From the NCBI RefSeq assembly GCF_019880585.1, contig NZ_JAINVV010000013.1, positions 1-64,000 of the forward strand: a DNA stretch of 64,000 bases, given 5' to 3'. Source of the stretch: Sphingomonas colocasiae (lineage in GTDB: Bacteria > Pseudomonadota > Alphaproteobacteria > Sphingomonadales > Sphingomonadaceae). The position numbers were made by a program, and so were the translations under genes. Below are positions 17,636 through 26,407 of this stretch, piece by piece. The notes below the pieces were generated by a model. That model did not search any database, was not told the DNA's origin, and worked only from the letters and a program-made list of their open reading frames with translations. The stretch's first letter is position 1. Each line of letters starts with the position of its first letter.

Positions 17636-18139
17636 ATGACGATCGACGATCCCATCATCGCGAAGATTCTGGCGTTTCTCGACAGAATCGGCATTCCGTC
17701 AGTCGCCGGCCCGATCGAGGGTGAAACGCTGCTGCCCGGTCTGACCGTCCGGGCAGGTACGCTGTTCTTCGATGCGGAGCGGCTGGCATGGCCCGGCGAC
17801 CTGTTGCACGAGGCCGGGCATATCGCGGTTACCGATCCGGCGGTGCGCGCCGGGCTCGAGGATGTCGAGGCGGATCCGGGGCAGGAAATGGCGGCGATCG
17901 CCTGGTCCTATGCCGCCGCGCTGGAGATCGGCATCGATCCGGAGATCATCTTTCACGAAGGCGGCTATCGCCAGGTCGGCGGCGGTGGTGCCGTCCTGCG
18001 CAACTTCAGCAACCGCAACTATATCGGCGCGCCGATGCTGCAATGGTACGGGATGACCGCCGAGCCTCACCAGGCCGAGAATTTCGGCATGCCCGCCTAT
18101 CCGGTGATGACGCACTGGCTGCGACAGGCGACGGGTTGA
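17636..18139 (+). CDS. Hypothetical protein with HExxH-like zinc motif
   Basis: A 167-residue soluble protein I cannot name. HEAGH at residues 58-62 has the form of a zincin active site, and a Glu-rich helix follows (GLEDVEADPGQEMAAIAWSY), which could supply a third ligand; this layout resembles ImmA/IrrE-like peptidases without their HTH. Other conserved-looking parts are EIIFHEGGYRQVGGGG and a C-terminal stretch of aromatic residues (LQWYGM). No signal peptide or membrane segment. It begins just after the rpsI terminator and converges on the DUF4166 operon. Enzymatic activity is unproven. Confidence 0.7.
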   Translation: MTIDDPIIAKILAFLDRIGIPSVAGPIEGETLLPGLTVRAGTLFFDAERLAWPGDLLHEAGHIAVTDPAVRAGLEDVEADPGQEMAAIAWSYAAALEIGIDPEIIFHEGGYRQVGGGGAVLRNFSNRNYIGAPMLQWYGMTAEPHQAENFGMPAYPVMTHWLRQATG

Positions 18140-18158
18140 AAAACGCCTTCGGTTGTTT

Positions 18159-19775
18159 TCAAGCCGCCGGCCACAGCCAGCCGGTATAGCGCACAATCGG
18201 GCCAATCAGCGGCATCCGGATATCGACCATCAGGTGGAAACGGCCATCTTCCGCCCATTCCCGCGCCTCGATCCGTGGCGCCAGCATGCGCGGCAGCCGG
18301 ATGCCGAAGGCGCTCCAGCGTCGCAGCACCATGCGCAGCCCCGCCCGATCGGACGGCAGCGCAAAGACGAACCGCAAGGGACCGAAACGCTCGGTCACGC
18401 AATCGCCGTCCTGAGCCAAACAGCTCGCGAAGTGATGCCCGCCGAAATCGCGTGTCCAGTGTTCCACGCCGTCGCGCTCGGCAAAGGCGACATGAAGCGG
18501 ATAATCGCCGGTCGGCGGAAAGCGCATGACCCACCCGATCAATCGCGCGATCATGCCGGTGCCGCGTTCCACCCGCCCTTCACCCGTCGCACCGCCATCG
18601 CCATTCACCCGGTGGATGGCACGAACCACCGGCGGCAGAGCGGCGAAACGCTCACCCATGATCCGGGCATAAAGCGGCGGCACCGCATGCTCGGCAATTG
18701 CATGCCGGATCGCCAGAGTGGCGAACAGCGGTTCGAAATCGGCCAGATCGAGCAGGCCAGAGGCATCATAAGCGCCGGGTGCCATGCCGCCGGCCAGCAC
18801 GCGGCCGGCCAGCAGCGCCGCCGCCATTGTAGGAACCTCCAGCCCCTCCCCCTTGTCCGCGACCAACGTCCAGCACCGCGCGCACCCATCGCCCTTCACT
18901 TCCACGCGCATTGCGGAACGGGCGCCGCCCAGGCCCAGCGTCATCCGGTAGAGCGGCAACAGCCAGGCCGCGTTCCGCGTCAGCGATCGCATCCAGCCCC
19001 AGCGCACCGGCCAGCTCGCCAGCCACAAGGCGATCATCTGGAAACCCAGTTCTGTGCCGGCGCGGAACGTCACCGCCGGCCGGCCCGGCAAGGCGGCAGG
19101 CATAAGATCGAGATCGGGCACATCGGCAAGCGCGACCAGCCGCCCCTTGATGCCATGCCCGTCGGCCAGCAGGAAATCGGCGTGGCGCATCTCCTGCCAG
19201 CCGAAACCCGCCGCCCAGCGCCTGCCGCGCCACAGCCGGATGGGCCGGCCGACATAGCTGAGGATCGCCTTCGCCACCGAAACACCCGCGCTCGACCGGT
19301 TGGATGCGCTGATCGCGATCTCGACCGCGTCGATACGTTCAAGGCCGGCGGCAAGATGCCGCGCCACCGCCCCCGACAATGCCGGCACGCTCGATGCGCC
19401 GGCGATGATCGGCACCCCCGCCCGCCGCGCCGCCGTGTCGAGCGCGCCGATTCCGGTCACGAAATCGCGGGCATCGGCCAGATCGAGATAGGGAATGCGC
19501 ATCGCGATGCAGGCCTCGGGCACGATATGCCCGCCGGACTGGAAAGGCCCCGCCGCATCGATGACCAGATCGGGCCGCAGCCGCGCCATGACCAGGCCGA
19601 TGCCACGCGTCCGGTTCGCCACCACCGGCTCGGCATTGGCCAGGCCCGCGCAGAATGCGGCGCCCTTCTCCGCGCTGCGCCCTGCGACGATCACGCGATG
19701 GCCGGCCGCGACCAACCGCCGGCTCAGCCGCGCGCCGAAACCGCCATAGCCGCCGATGATCAGGATACGCTTCAC
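18159..19775 (-). CDS. Saccharopine dehydrogenase-like NAD(P)-binding protein fused to DUF4166
   Basis: A 538-residue two-part protein. Residues 1 to about 350 form a Rossmann oxidoreductase of the saccharopine-dehydrogenase type (MKRILIIGGYGGFGARLSRRL with the nucleotide-binding glycines; LVIDAAGPFQSGGHIV). About 370-538 is a DUF4166 domain (LPPVVRAIHRVNG, RFPPTGDYPLHVAF, EHWTRDFGGHHFAS). The start is GTG 19775, with GGGAGAGG upstream, overlapping the DCC gene stop. The third gene of the three-gene operon. The substrate is unknown; a redox step on a lipid- or hydrophobic-type compound is a guess from the family. Confidence 0.82.
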   Translation of the reverse strand: MKRILIIGGYGGFGARLSRRLVAAGHRVIVAGRSAEKGAAFCAGLANAEPVVANRTRGIGLVMARLRPDLVIDAAGPFQSGGHIVPEACIAMRIPYLDLADARDFVTGIGALDTAARRAGVPIIAGASSVPALSGAVARHLAAGLERIDAVEIAISASNRSSAGVSVAKAILSYVGRPIRLWRGRRWAAGFGWQEMRHADFLLADGHGIKGRLVALADVPDLDLMPAALPGRPAVTFRAGTELGFQMIALWLASWPVRWGWMRSLTRNAAWLLPLYRMTLGLGGARSAMRVEVKGDGCARCWTLVADKGEGLEVPTMAAALLAGRVLAGGMAPGAYDASGLLDLADFEPLFATLAIRHAIAEHAVPPLYARIMGERFAALPPVVRAIHRVNGDGGATGEGRVERGTGMIARLIGWVMRFPPTGDYPLHVAFAERDGVEHWTRDFGGHHFASCLAQDGDCVTERFGPLRFVFALPSDRAGLRMVLRRWSAFGIRLPRMLAPRIEAREWAEDGRFHLMVDIRMPLIGPIVRYTGWLWPAA

Positions 19776-20170
19776 AGCAACCTCTCCCGCTGTGCCGCAT
19801 CGGGCACCCAGCAGGTCTCGCGACGTCCGAAAAGCCGGTAACGATTGCGCGCGATCAGCCGATAGAGCGGATCGCGCATTCCGCGCGGCGCGAGACGGAA
19901 GATGCAGAGCATGCGCCAGGGCCAGCCGAGCCCGCGCCAGATGGCGAAGATCGCATCGCTGTTGCGCAGCGCCTGATCGCCGCTCACGACGATCAGCGTG
20001 TCCGGATCGGCAGGATCGATGCCGAAGCGGCGATAAAGCGCCTGCCCCACTTCGCCCTGCATCGCGGCAAGCCGGAAATGCCCGCGCCGATCGTACCGCA
20101 GCACGAAACGGGCATTGGCCGAACAGAGCACGCACATCGCATCGAACAGGATGATCGGCCCCTCGCTCAT
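19772..20170 (-). CDS. DCC family thiol-disulfide oxidoreductase-like protein (DUF393)
   Basis: A 132-residue DUF393 protein named for its N-terminal D-x-x-C-x-x-C motif, here FDAMCVLC near residues 9-16. It also has the typical RYDRRGHFRLAAMQGE and DTLIVVSGDQALRNSDA blocks and the C-terminal RNRYRLFGRRETCWVP with a further Cys. It probably acts in thiol redox, by fold. ATG 20170 overlaps the stop of the DUF4166 gene (ATGA) and its own stop overlaps the next gene, so all three are translationally coupled. Confidence 0.88.
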   Translation of the reverse strand: MSEGPIILFDAMCVLCSANARFVLRYDRRGHFRLAAMQGEVGQALYRRFGIDPADPDTLIVVSGDQALRNSDAIFAIWRGLGWPWRMLCIFRLAPRGMRDPLYRLIARNRYRLFGRRETCWVPDAAQRERLL

Positions 20171-20856
20171 GCGTCCTGCTCCGGATCGTCGAAGACCGCC
20201 AATTGATGGATCAACTCGCCCGCGATCGGGTGGATCAGGTCGAGCGTGAAGGCGAACCGGCCGCCGCCGCAATCGACATGGCCCACAGCGAGCCTGCCTG
20301 GCGCCAGCCAGCGCGGGAAGCGCAGACGAAGACGCCCGAACCGCAGGAAATAATGATCGCTGAGAAACCAGAGCACGCCGTCTTCGGCGGCAAGGCGAAG
20401 CGCGACGCCCAGGCCCAGCCCCAGATATTCCTCGATTCCCGTCGGGCCGGTGAAACGCTTGGCGCTGAAGATCACCTGCGGGAACCCGTCCCGCCGGCCA
20501 TATTGGCGCGTCCAGAACTGGCCGCCGCCCGCGATATCCTCGGTCACGGTCACGCAGGCGGGCACGCCGGTATCGCGGTGTAGCGGAAGCGGCGCGCCCA
20601 CCAGCCGCGCGAGATTGGCCAGCAGCCAGCCCAACCTGCTCATCCGGCATTCGCTGACTTCGCCGACATAGGTGACGCAGGCGCCCGCCGCGATCCGCCG
20701 GCGGAAGCGCGCGCGCACCGCGGCGGGCAACGCGCTCCAGCGCTCGGCGCCGAGCAGCGCGCGGAACGGATGGACGGCGTCGTCCATGGGCACGGCGCAT
20801 GTCCGCCGCCACAGATGATAGCGGGCCCTCACTCCCCGTGCCGCCATCAGTTCCAT
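20167..20856 (-). CDS. DUF4166 domain-containing protein
   Basis: A 229-residue stand-alone DUF4166 protein (HPFRALLGAERWSALPAAVRARF; GQFWTRQYGRRDGFPQVIFSA; the C-terminal VGHVDCGGGRFAFTLDLIHPIAGEL). The start at ATG 20856 is fixed by a strong AAGGAGG five bases upstream; a second ATG at 20787 is less well placed. It is the first gene of the operon and related to the C-terminal half of the third gene. No signal peptide. Function unknown. A GbsR-type operator lies just upstream (20874-20893). Confidence 0.8.
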   Translation of the reverse strand: MELMAARGVRARYHLWRRTCAVPMDDAVHPFRALLGAERWSALPAAVRARFRRRIAAGACVTYVGEVSECRMSRLGWLLANLARLVGAPLPLHRDTGVPACVTVTEDIAGGGQFWTRQYGRRDGFPQVIFSAKRFTGPTGIEEYLGLGLGVALRLAAEDGVLWFLSDHYFLRFGRLRLRFPRWLAPGRLAVGHVDCGGGRFAFTLDLIHPIAGELIHQLAVFDDPEQDA

Positions 20857-20873
20857 TTTCGCCTCCTTCGATT

Positions 20874-20893
20874 ATTTCTGTATGGAGAGAAAT
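20874..20893. promoter_or_regulatory. Candidate GbsR-family operator upstream of the DUF4166 operon
   Basis: ATTTCT and AGAAAT half-sites separated by 8 nt. The same half-sites with the same spacing form a perfect palindrome over the start codon of the GbsR-like gene (21657-21676). It lies directly upstream of the ribosome site of the DUF4166 gene, a position suited to repression. Confidence 0.6.
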
Positions 20894-20941
20894 TACCTGT
20901 CGTGGATCGGGCAGATCCGTCCGTTCGCCCCCGATCACGTC

Positions 20942-20961
20942 ACCCCAGCGAAAGCTGGGGT
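20942..20961. repeat. REP-like hairpin
   Basis: ACCCCAGC-GAAA-GCTGGGGT, a perfect 8-bp stem with a GAAA loop, flanked by GTC and CTG. It is the same design as the hairpins at 34596-34619 and 34640-34663 (different stem bases, same loop) and close to the arms at 21724-21813. Confidence 0.7.
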
Positions 20962-21021
20962 CTGCCAACCAGATCGCGCCATATCCTGTAGGAGATGCCA
21001 GCCTGCACCGGAGGTGCAGTT

Positions 21022-21056
21022 TATCCTGAGCGCCTGCCTTGCAGGCAGTCGAAGGG
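21022..21056. repeat. Dispersed repeat fragment with hairpin
   Basis: TATCCTGAGC, then the hairpin GCCTGC-CTT-GCAGGC (21032-21046), then GTCGAAGGGC. This is a member of the CTGAGC...GTCGAAG repeat family that also forms the palindrome at the right edge of the window. Confidence 0.55.
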
Positions 21057-21091
21057 CTGGCATGACGGACTTGAGAAAGCCGCAGACAATC

Positions 21092-21667
21092 TCACACATC
21101 GGGCTTCACCTTCCCCCGCCCGAGCGGCAGAAAATTGAGCACCTTACGCCCCATCTTGATGAGCAGCATCAACCGGGCCGGCGGGATGGTGATCATCTCG
21201 CGGTGCCAATCGTCCATCGTCGTCACGAAATCATGCATCGCCTCGATCCGCTCACGCGCGGTGCGGGAGATGCGCGGATCGTCCTGCGCCTCGGCACGGC
21301 ATTGCTTGAGCGCGGCGACGGCGGGATCGACCTCGCGTTCCTTGCGGCCCTGGGCGATGCGCGTGAGCATCTGCCAGAGGTCGACCTCGGCCTCGAAATG
21401 CTCGCGCCGATCACCCATCACCGGCACGCGGCGGATGAGCTTCCAGCCCAGCAATTCCTTCAACGAGTTGGAGATGTTGCTGCGCGCGATCCCCAATTTC
21501 TCGCCGATCTCGTCCGCATTGAGCGGACGGTCGCTCAGATAAAGCAGGGCATGGATCTGCGCGACGGAGCGGTTGACGCCCCATTGCCCGCCCATCTCCC
21601 CCCAGTGCAGCACGAATTGCCGCACCGCGACGGGGAGGGCTTCAGATTTTTCAGCTATTTCTGTCAT
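21092..21667 (-). CDS. GbsR/MarR family transcriptional regulator
   Basis: A 191-residue winged-helix regulator. The family block FVLHWGEMGGQWGVNRSVAQ leads to a helix-turn-helix (LNADEIGEKLGIARSNISNSLKELLGW) and wing (KLIRRVPVMGDRREHFEA), then a long helical C-terminus. ATG 21667 is chosen: it lies at the centre of a perfect 20-bp palindrome, which suggests autorepression that blocks both transcription and translation initiation. The same half-sites precede the DUF4166 operon downstream. GbsR is a choline sensor in Bacillus; the ligand here is unknown. Confidence 0.88.
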   Translation of the reverse strand: MTEIAEKSEALPVAVRQFVLHWGEMGGQWGVNRSVAQIHALLYLSDRPLNADEIGEKLGIARSNISNSLKELLGWKLIRRVPVMGDRREHFEAEVDLWQMLTRIAQGRKEREVDPAVAALKQCRAEAQDDPRISRTARERIEAMHDFVTTMDDWHREMITIPPARLMLLIKMGRKVLNFLPLGRGKVKPDV

Positions 21668-21676
21668 GACAGAAAT
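21657..21676. promoter_or_regulatory. Perfect palindromic operator over the GbsR-like start codon
   Basis: ATTTCTGTCATGACAGAAAT, a perfect 20-bp palindrome centred on the start codon at 21665-21667. Two more TTTCTG half-sites follow on the upstream side (21675-21690), so a second dimer may bind. Probable autoregulation site. Confidence 0.65.
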
Positions 21677-21723
21677 TTCTGATATTTCTGAGCGAGAGTC
21701 AAGCGGGATGTTCAAGCCGCTCC

Positions 21724-21813
21724 GTCGCTCCAGCGGAAGCTGGAGCCCATGCGATGCGTCGACAACACAGAGGCTGGATACACTGAATGGGCTCCAGCTT
21801 TCGCTGGAGCGAC
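21724..21813. repeat. Paired REP-like hairpins in inverted orientation
   Basis: The arms 21724-21750 and 21787-21813 are complementary at 26 of 27 bases. Each arm is itself a hairpin (GCTCCAGC-GGAA-GCTGGAGC and its counterpart). This is a typical paired REP/BIME-like unit. It lies between the GbsR-like gene start and the actP stop. Confidence 0.75.
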
Positions 21814-21836
21814 GGGACAAGGATTACGCGTGAATC

Positions 21837-23531
21837 CTAATGATCGCTCGCGCCCGAAGCCCCGATGCCCGTCTCCGCGCGCAGGCGCTGCGCGGGATAG
21901 CCCGCCTTGTCGATCGCCGCACGCGGGCTGGTGTCGATCAGCGAGATCAGCCAGATCGCGAGGAAACCGGCGGGCACGGAGAAGATCGCGGGCGAACTGT
22001 ACGGGAACGGCGCGGCGGTGAAGCCCAGCACATTCACCCAGATCGCGGGTGACAGCACGGTGAGCACGAACGCGGTCAGCAATCCGATCGTGCCGCCGAT
22101 CGCCGCGCCGCGCGTGGTGCAGCCGCTCCACAGCAGCGACATGACGAGCACCGGGAAATTGCCCGACGCCGCCAGCGCGAAGGCCAGGCTGACCATGAAG
22201 GCGACATTCTGCTTCTCGAACGCGATGCCGAGCAGGATGGCGAGCGCGCCCAATGCCAATGTCGTGATGCGCGAGACGCGCAGTTCGTCGGCAGAATCCG
22301 CCGCGCCCTTCTTGATCACGGTCGCATAGAGATCATGGCTCACCGCCGACGCTGCGGACAGGGTCAGCCCCGCCACCACCGCCAGGATCGTCGCGAACGC
22401 CACCGCCGAGATGAAGCCGAGAAAGGCATTGCCGCCGATCGCATGCGCCAGGTGGATCGCCGCCATGTTGCCGCCGCCGCGCAGTGCTTCTCCATCCAGA
22501 TAGGCGGGATTGGTCGCCACCAGCACGATCGCGCCGAAACCGATGATGAAGGTGAGGATGTAGAAATAACCGATCCAGGTGGTCGCCCACAGCACCGATT
22601 TGCGCGCCGCCTGGGCGTCGGGCACGGTGAAGAAGCGCATCAGGATATGCGGCAGCCCGGCCGTTCCCAGCATCAGCGCCAGGCCGAACGAAATGGCGCT
22701 TACCGGATCCTTGATGAAATTGCCGGGCGCCATGATCGACAGGCCCTTCGCGGCCGCCGCGTCGGGCGCGGCACCGCCGGCCAGCGCCAGATCGGTCTTC
22801 ACCTCCACCGCGCGGCGGAACAAAGCTTCGGGCGAGAAACCGAACTGCGCCAGCACCATCACCGCCATGAAGGTGGCGCCGGAAAGCAGCATCACCGCCT
22901 TGATGATCTGCACCCAGGTGGTCGCGCGCATGCCGCCGAACAGCACATAGGCCATCATCAGCATGCCGACGACGATCACCGCATAGCCATAGGGCAAACC
23001 GAACAGCAGCTTGATCAGCTGCCCCGCGCCGACCATCTGCGCGATCAGATAGAAGCAGACCACGAGCAAGGTGCTGGCGGCCGCGAAGCTGCGCACGGGC
23101 GGCTGGGCGAAACGATAGGATGCGACGTCGGCAAAGGTGTATTTGCCAAGGTTGCGCAGCTTTTCCGCCATCAGGAACAGCAGGATCGGCCAGCCGACGA
23201 TGAAGCCCGTCGAATAGATCAGCCCGTCATAGCCATCGGCGAAGATCTGCGCGGAAATGCCGAGGAACGACGCGGCGGACATATAGTCCCCCGCCATCGC
23301 CAGTCCGTTCTGGAAACCGCTGATCCCGCCGCCCGCCGTATAGAAATCGGATGCGGTGCGCGTGCGTTGCGCGGCGCGGCGGGTGATCCACAATGTCAGC
23401 GTGACGAACGCCAGGAACATCGCGATCGCCACCCAGTTGATGGGCTGGCGTTCGGCCTGCCCTTCCAGCGCGGCGGCGGACGCGGGCGCGGCGACGAGCA
23501 GCGCCAGCACGATCAGGAGACGCGGGTTCAT
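21837..23531 (-). CDS. actP: Cation/acetate symporter (sodium:solute symporter family)
   Basis: A 564-residue SSS-family transporter, predicted Na+-coupled uptake of acetate and similar small monocarboxylates. It has a signal-like first helix ([19 protein letters not shown]) followed by about 13 transmembrane segments. ActP marks: [66 protein letters not shown] and [19 protein letters not shown]. Its ATG overlaps the stop of the DUF485 gene by 4 nt, the classic yjcH-actP arrangement. Confidence 0.95.
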   Translation of the reverse strand: MNPRLLIVLALLVAAPASAAALEGQAERQPINWVAIAMFLAFVTLTLWITRRAAQRTRTASDFYTAGGGISGFQNGLAMAGDYMSAASFLGISAQIFADGYDGLIYSTGFIVGWPILLFLMAEKLRNLGKYTFADVASYRFAQPPVRSFAAASTLLVVCFYLIAQMVGAGQLIKLLFGLPYGYAVIVVGMLMMAYVLFGGMRATTWVQIIKAVMLLSGATFMAVMVLAQFGFSPEALFRRAVEVKTDLALAGGAAPDAAAAKGLSIMAPGNFIKDPVSAISFGLALMLGTAGLPHILMRFFTVPDAQAARKSVLWATTWIGYFYILTFIIGFGAIVLVATNPAYLDGEALRGGGNMAAIHLAHAIGGNAFLGFISAVAFATILAVVAGLTLSAASAVSHDLYATVIKKGAADSADELRVSRITTLALGALAILLGIAFEKQNVAFMVSLAFALAASGNFPVLVMSLLWSGCTTRGAAIGGTIGLLTAFVLTVLSPAIWVNVLGFTAAPFPYSSPAIFSVPAGFLAIWLISLIDTSPRAAIDKAGYPAQRLRAETGIGASGASDH

Positions 23532-23836
23532 GAACGGTGCGCCGCCAGGATCTCTGCCATGCGCCGGTCATAGACGCGATTGGCGCGCCAGACGTAAAAT
23601 CCGGTGAGCAGGATCGCGAACAGGATCAGGCCGATGCCGGCGGGGATGCCGAGCGAGGTCACTCCGCCGCCGATCGGCCGGGCCAGCGCCGCCTTGTCGA
23701 AGGCGATCAGGCCGATATAGCCGAGGAACGCCGCGAACATCAGGATCGAAAGCAGCCAGGCGAAGCGCGCACGATCGCGCAGCAGCGCCGCATAGCGCGG
23801 ATCCTGTTCCAACGTGTCGGCGACCGGATCGGCCAT
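23528..23836 (-). CDS. DUF485 family membrane protein (YjcH-like)
   Basis: A 102-residue membrane protein with two transmembrane helices ([19 protein letters not shown] and [20 protein letters not shown]) and the ending [16 protein letters not shown]485 proteins are almost always encoded directly before ActP-type symporters and are thought to assist them. ATG 23836 is the family-like start ([20 protein letters not shown]). It overlaps actP by ATGA. Confidence 0.9.
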   Translation of the reverse strand: MADPVADTLEQDPRYAALLRDRARFAWLLSILMFAAFLGYIGLIAFDKAALARPIGGGVTSLGIPAGIGLILFAILLTGFYVWRANRVYDRRMAEILAAHRS

Positions 23837-23931
23837 GCTCCTCCCCCCTCTTGTTGCCAAAGGCTTGTGCATGCGCGGCGGTGTGCTGTCCATCCGGTTC
23901 CGGACGAAAAAACCGGTGCAAGTCCGGACCT

Positions 23932-26376
23932 TCAGAGGGGTGCAGCGCCCGCGTGCGGCCGCATCGCCGCTTCGATCGCGGCCATCAGTTCGGCCTGTTC
24001 GAACGGTTTGCGCAGAATGACGGCGCCATATCCCGCCGCGACATCCAGCGCGTCGCTGTCGGCATAGCCCGTCACCAGGATGATCGGCAGATCGGGATGG
24101 CGGCGGCGCGCCATCAACGCGGTTTCGGCGCCGTTGAGGCCGGGCATCGCGAAATCGAGCATCAGCAGATCGGGCGCCTGCTGCTCGAGATCCGCCAGGC
24201 ATGTCTCGCCATCGGCGAGCGCCGTGACGGCATAGCCCGACGCGCCGAGCACATCCTGAAGGAAACCGCGCACATCGTCATCGTCATCGACCAGCAGGAT
24301 ACGGGCGCCGCCGCGCGACATGATCCGGCGCCCCCTGGCCGACAGGACGGGTTCTGCGACCACGACCAGATCGGCGGCGGGCAGGTAGATCGAAACGGTG
24401 GTGCCCATGTCCACCGCGCTGTCGATCATCACGGTGCCGCCCGATTGATGCGCGACCCCATAGACCTGGGCGAGCCCAAGCCCGGTGCCTTGCCCGAACG
24501 GCTTGGTGGTGAAGAAGGGCTCGGTCGCGCGCTGCAATATCTCCGGCGTCATGCCGGTGCCGGTATCCTCCACCGAAACCGCGACATAATCCCCAGCCTC
24601 GTGATCGATGCCGCCCTCCAGCCTGGTGCGCCGCGCCGAAAGCGTCAGCGTGCCACCATTCGGCATGGCATCGCGCGCATTGATCGCGAGATTGAGCACC
24701 GCGTTTTCCAGCTGGTGCGGGTCGCACATGGCAAACCCGGCGGCACCGTCGAGTTCCGAACGGATCGTGATCCCCGGCCCCAGCGTGCGCCGCATCAGAT
24801 CGATCACCTGGCCGATCTGCGCGCCGACATCGACGGGCTTCACGCTCAATTTCTGGATCCGCGAAAAGGCCAGCAACTGGCCGGTCAGCTTCGCCGCCCG
24901 CCGCGCCGCTTCCAGCGCGCCCTCCGCCAGCCTTTTATGGCGCGGATCGGTCACCCCCGCGACAACGATCTCGAGCCCGCCGATCACCGGGGTCAGCAGA
25001 TTGTTGAAGTCATGGGCGATCCCGCCGGTCAACTGGCCGACCGCTTCCATTTTCTGCGCCTGACGCAGCGCCGCCTCCGTCTCCGCCTGCGCGGACAATG
25101 CCGCCGCCACGCGCTCCTCCAGCCGATCGTTCAGCCCGCGAAGCTCGGCCTCCGCCTGTTTCGCCATCGTCACGTCATGGGCGACGCCGATAAAGCCGAT
25201 ATGCCCGCCATCCGGCCCCCAGCGCGGCTGGCTCTGCGAGCGCAGCCAATGGAATTCGCCGTCGGAGAGACGGTAACGCGCCTCCAGCGTGAACGGCTTG
25301 TGCGAGCTTTCGCCCGCGATCTGCTCCTTCAGGATGCGCGGAAGATCGTCGGGATGGAGCAGGTGTCGCCAGTCATAATCGACCGCGACATCATATGACG
25401 CGCCGAGCATCTCGCAATAGGCGCGGTTCACGAATTCGCGCTTGCCGCCGAGCTTGCTGACCCACATCGGCACCGGCGAGGAATCGGCGATCAACCGGAA
25501 ACGTTCCTCGCTCTCGCGCAGCGCCGCTTCGGCATGTTTGCGTTCGGTGATGTCGATGACGGCGCCGATGAAACGGCGCACCCGATCGCTCTCACGCGTC
25601 CGCACCTCGCCACGGCGCGCCAGCCAACGCTCCTCGCCCGTATCGAAGCGAAAGATGCGATATTCCGAATATTGCAGCGGATTGGCATCGATCTCGATCC
25701 GCGCCGGGCCGGCCACCCGGCGATCGTCGGGATGGATGCGCGAGACCAGCAGCGCATCCGTCACCGGCGCATCGGGCGACAGCCCCCATAAATGCCTGAA
25801 CGCATCGGAGACCGTGACCAGGCCGGTCTCGGGGAACCATTCGAAAACGCCGACCTGCCCGGCCTCCTGCGCCAGCCGCACCCGTTCGGTCTGCTCGCGC
25901 AGCGCCGCCTCGCTCGCCCGCAATGCCGCTTCGGTCGCGCGCTGCGCGGTCACGTCCCAGCTCACACCGATCATCCGGGAAAGCGCGCCCTGCGCATCGC
26001 GCCTTGCCCGGCCGCGTATCTGCAGGACATGGATGCTGTCATCGGGCCAGACGCAGCGATATTCGATGTCGTAATCCTCGCCCGTCTCCAGCGATCGCCG
26101 TGCGGTCGCGCGCATCCGCTGAAGATCGTCGGGATGGATCTGCGCCAGCAGCATGTCATAGGTGAAGGGTTCGTCGGGCGTTCGGCCGTAATTCGCCTTG
26201 CAATTGGGCGACGCGTCGAGCGTCAGCGTTGGAATATCGAGCTCCCACCAGCCCATGCCGCCGGCATCGAGCGCAACGCTCAGCTTTTCCTCGCCCGGGG
26301 TCGTTTCCATCACGCCACCATTCCGATGGGAGGAGCCGCTCGACCGCGCCTTTCCACCCGCCCGATACGAACTCAT
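23932..26376 (-). CDS. PAS-domain hybrid sensor histidine kinase/response regulator
   Basis: An 814-residue soluble hybrid kinase with no transmembrane helix. Three PAS/PAC units occupy about residues 30-420 (repeated DIEYRCVWPDD, RFIGAVIDITERKHAE, GFIGVAHDVTMAK endings). The HisKA domain follows with phospho-acceptor His455 (GGIAHDFNNLL), then HATPase_c (NLAINARDAM; VEDTGTGM; GQGTGLGLAQVYG), then a receiver domain with phospho-Asp741 (LLMLDFAMPG). A start at residue 23 (26310) is an alternative. It sits downstream of actP in the opposite sense of regulation unknown: same strand, upstream of the DUF485-actP pair, so it may control acetate or carbon uptake. Confidence 0.9.
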   Translation of the reverse strand: MSSYRAGGKARSSGSSHRNGGVMETTPGEEKLSVALDAGGMGWWELDIPTLTLDASPNCKANYGRTPDEPFTYDMLLAQIHPDDLQRMRATARRSLETGEDYDIEYRCVWPDDSIHVLQIRGRARRDAQGALSRMIGVSWDVTAQRATEAALRASEAALREQTERVRLAQEAGQVGVFEWFPETGLVTVSDAFRHLWGLSPDAPVTDALLVSRIHPDDRRVAGPARIEIDANPLQYSEYRIFRFDTGEERWLARRGEVRTRESDRVRRFIGAVIDITERKHAEAALRESEERFRLIADSSPVPMWVSKLGGKREFVNRAYCEMLGASYDVAVDYDWRHLLHPDDLPRILKEQIAGESSHKPFTLEARYRLSDGEFHWLRSQSQPRWGPDGGHIGFIGVAHDVTMAKQAEAELRGLNDRLEERVAAALSAQAETEAALRQAQKMEAVGQLTGGIAHDFNNLLTPVIGGLEIVVAGVTDPRHKRLAEGALEAARRAAKLTGQLLAFSRIQKLSVKPVDVGAQIGQVIDLMRRTLGPGITIRSELDGAAGFAMCDPHQLENAVLNLAINARDAMPNGGTLTLSARRTRLEGGIDHEAGDYVAVSVEDTGTGMTPEILQRATEPFFTTKPFGQGTGLGLAQVYGVAHQSGGTVMIDSAVDMGTTVSIYLPAADLVVVAEPVLSARGRRIMSRGGARILLVDDDDDVRGFLQDVLGASGYAVTALADGETCLADLEQQAPDLLMLDFAMPGLNGAETALMARRRHPDLPIILVTGYADSDALDVAAGYGAVILRKPFEQAELMAAIEAAMRPHAGAAPL

Positions 26377-26407
26377 GATAACGCAAATATATTAAAGAGA
26401 TAGCCTG

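Noticed and set aside
20938-21813. The cluster of hairpins as a CRISPR-like array
   Set aside because: The units are inverted, irregularly spaced and differ in sequence, and there are no equal-length spacers. They fit REP-like repeats.
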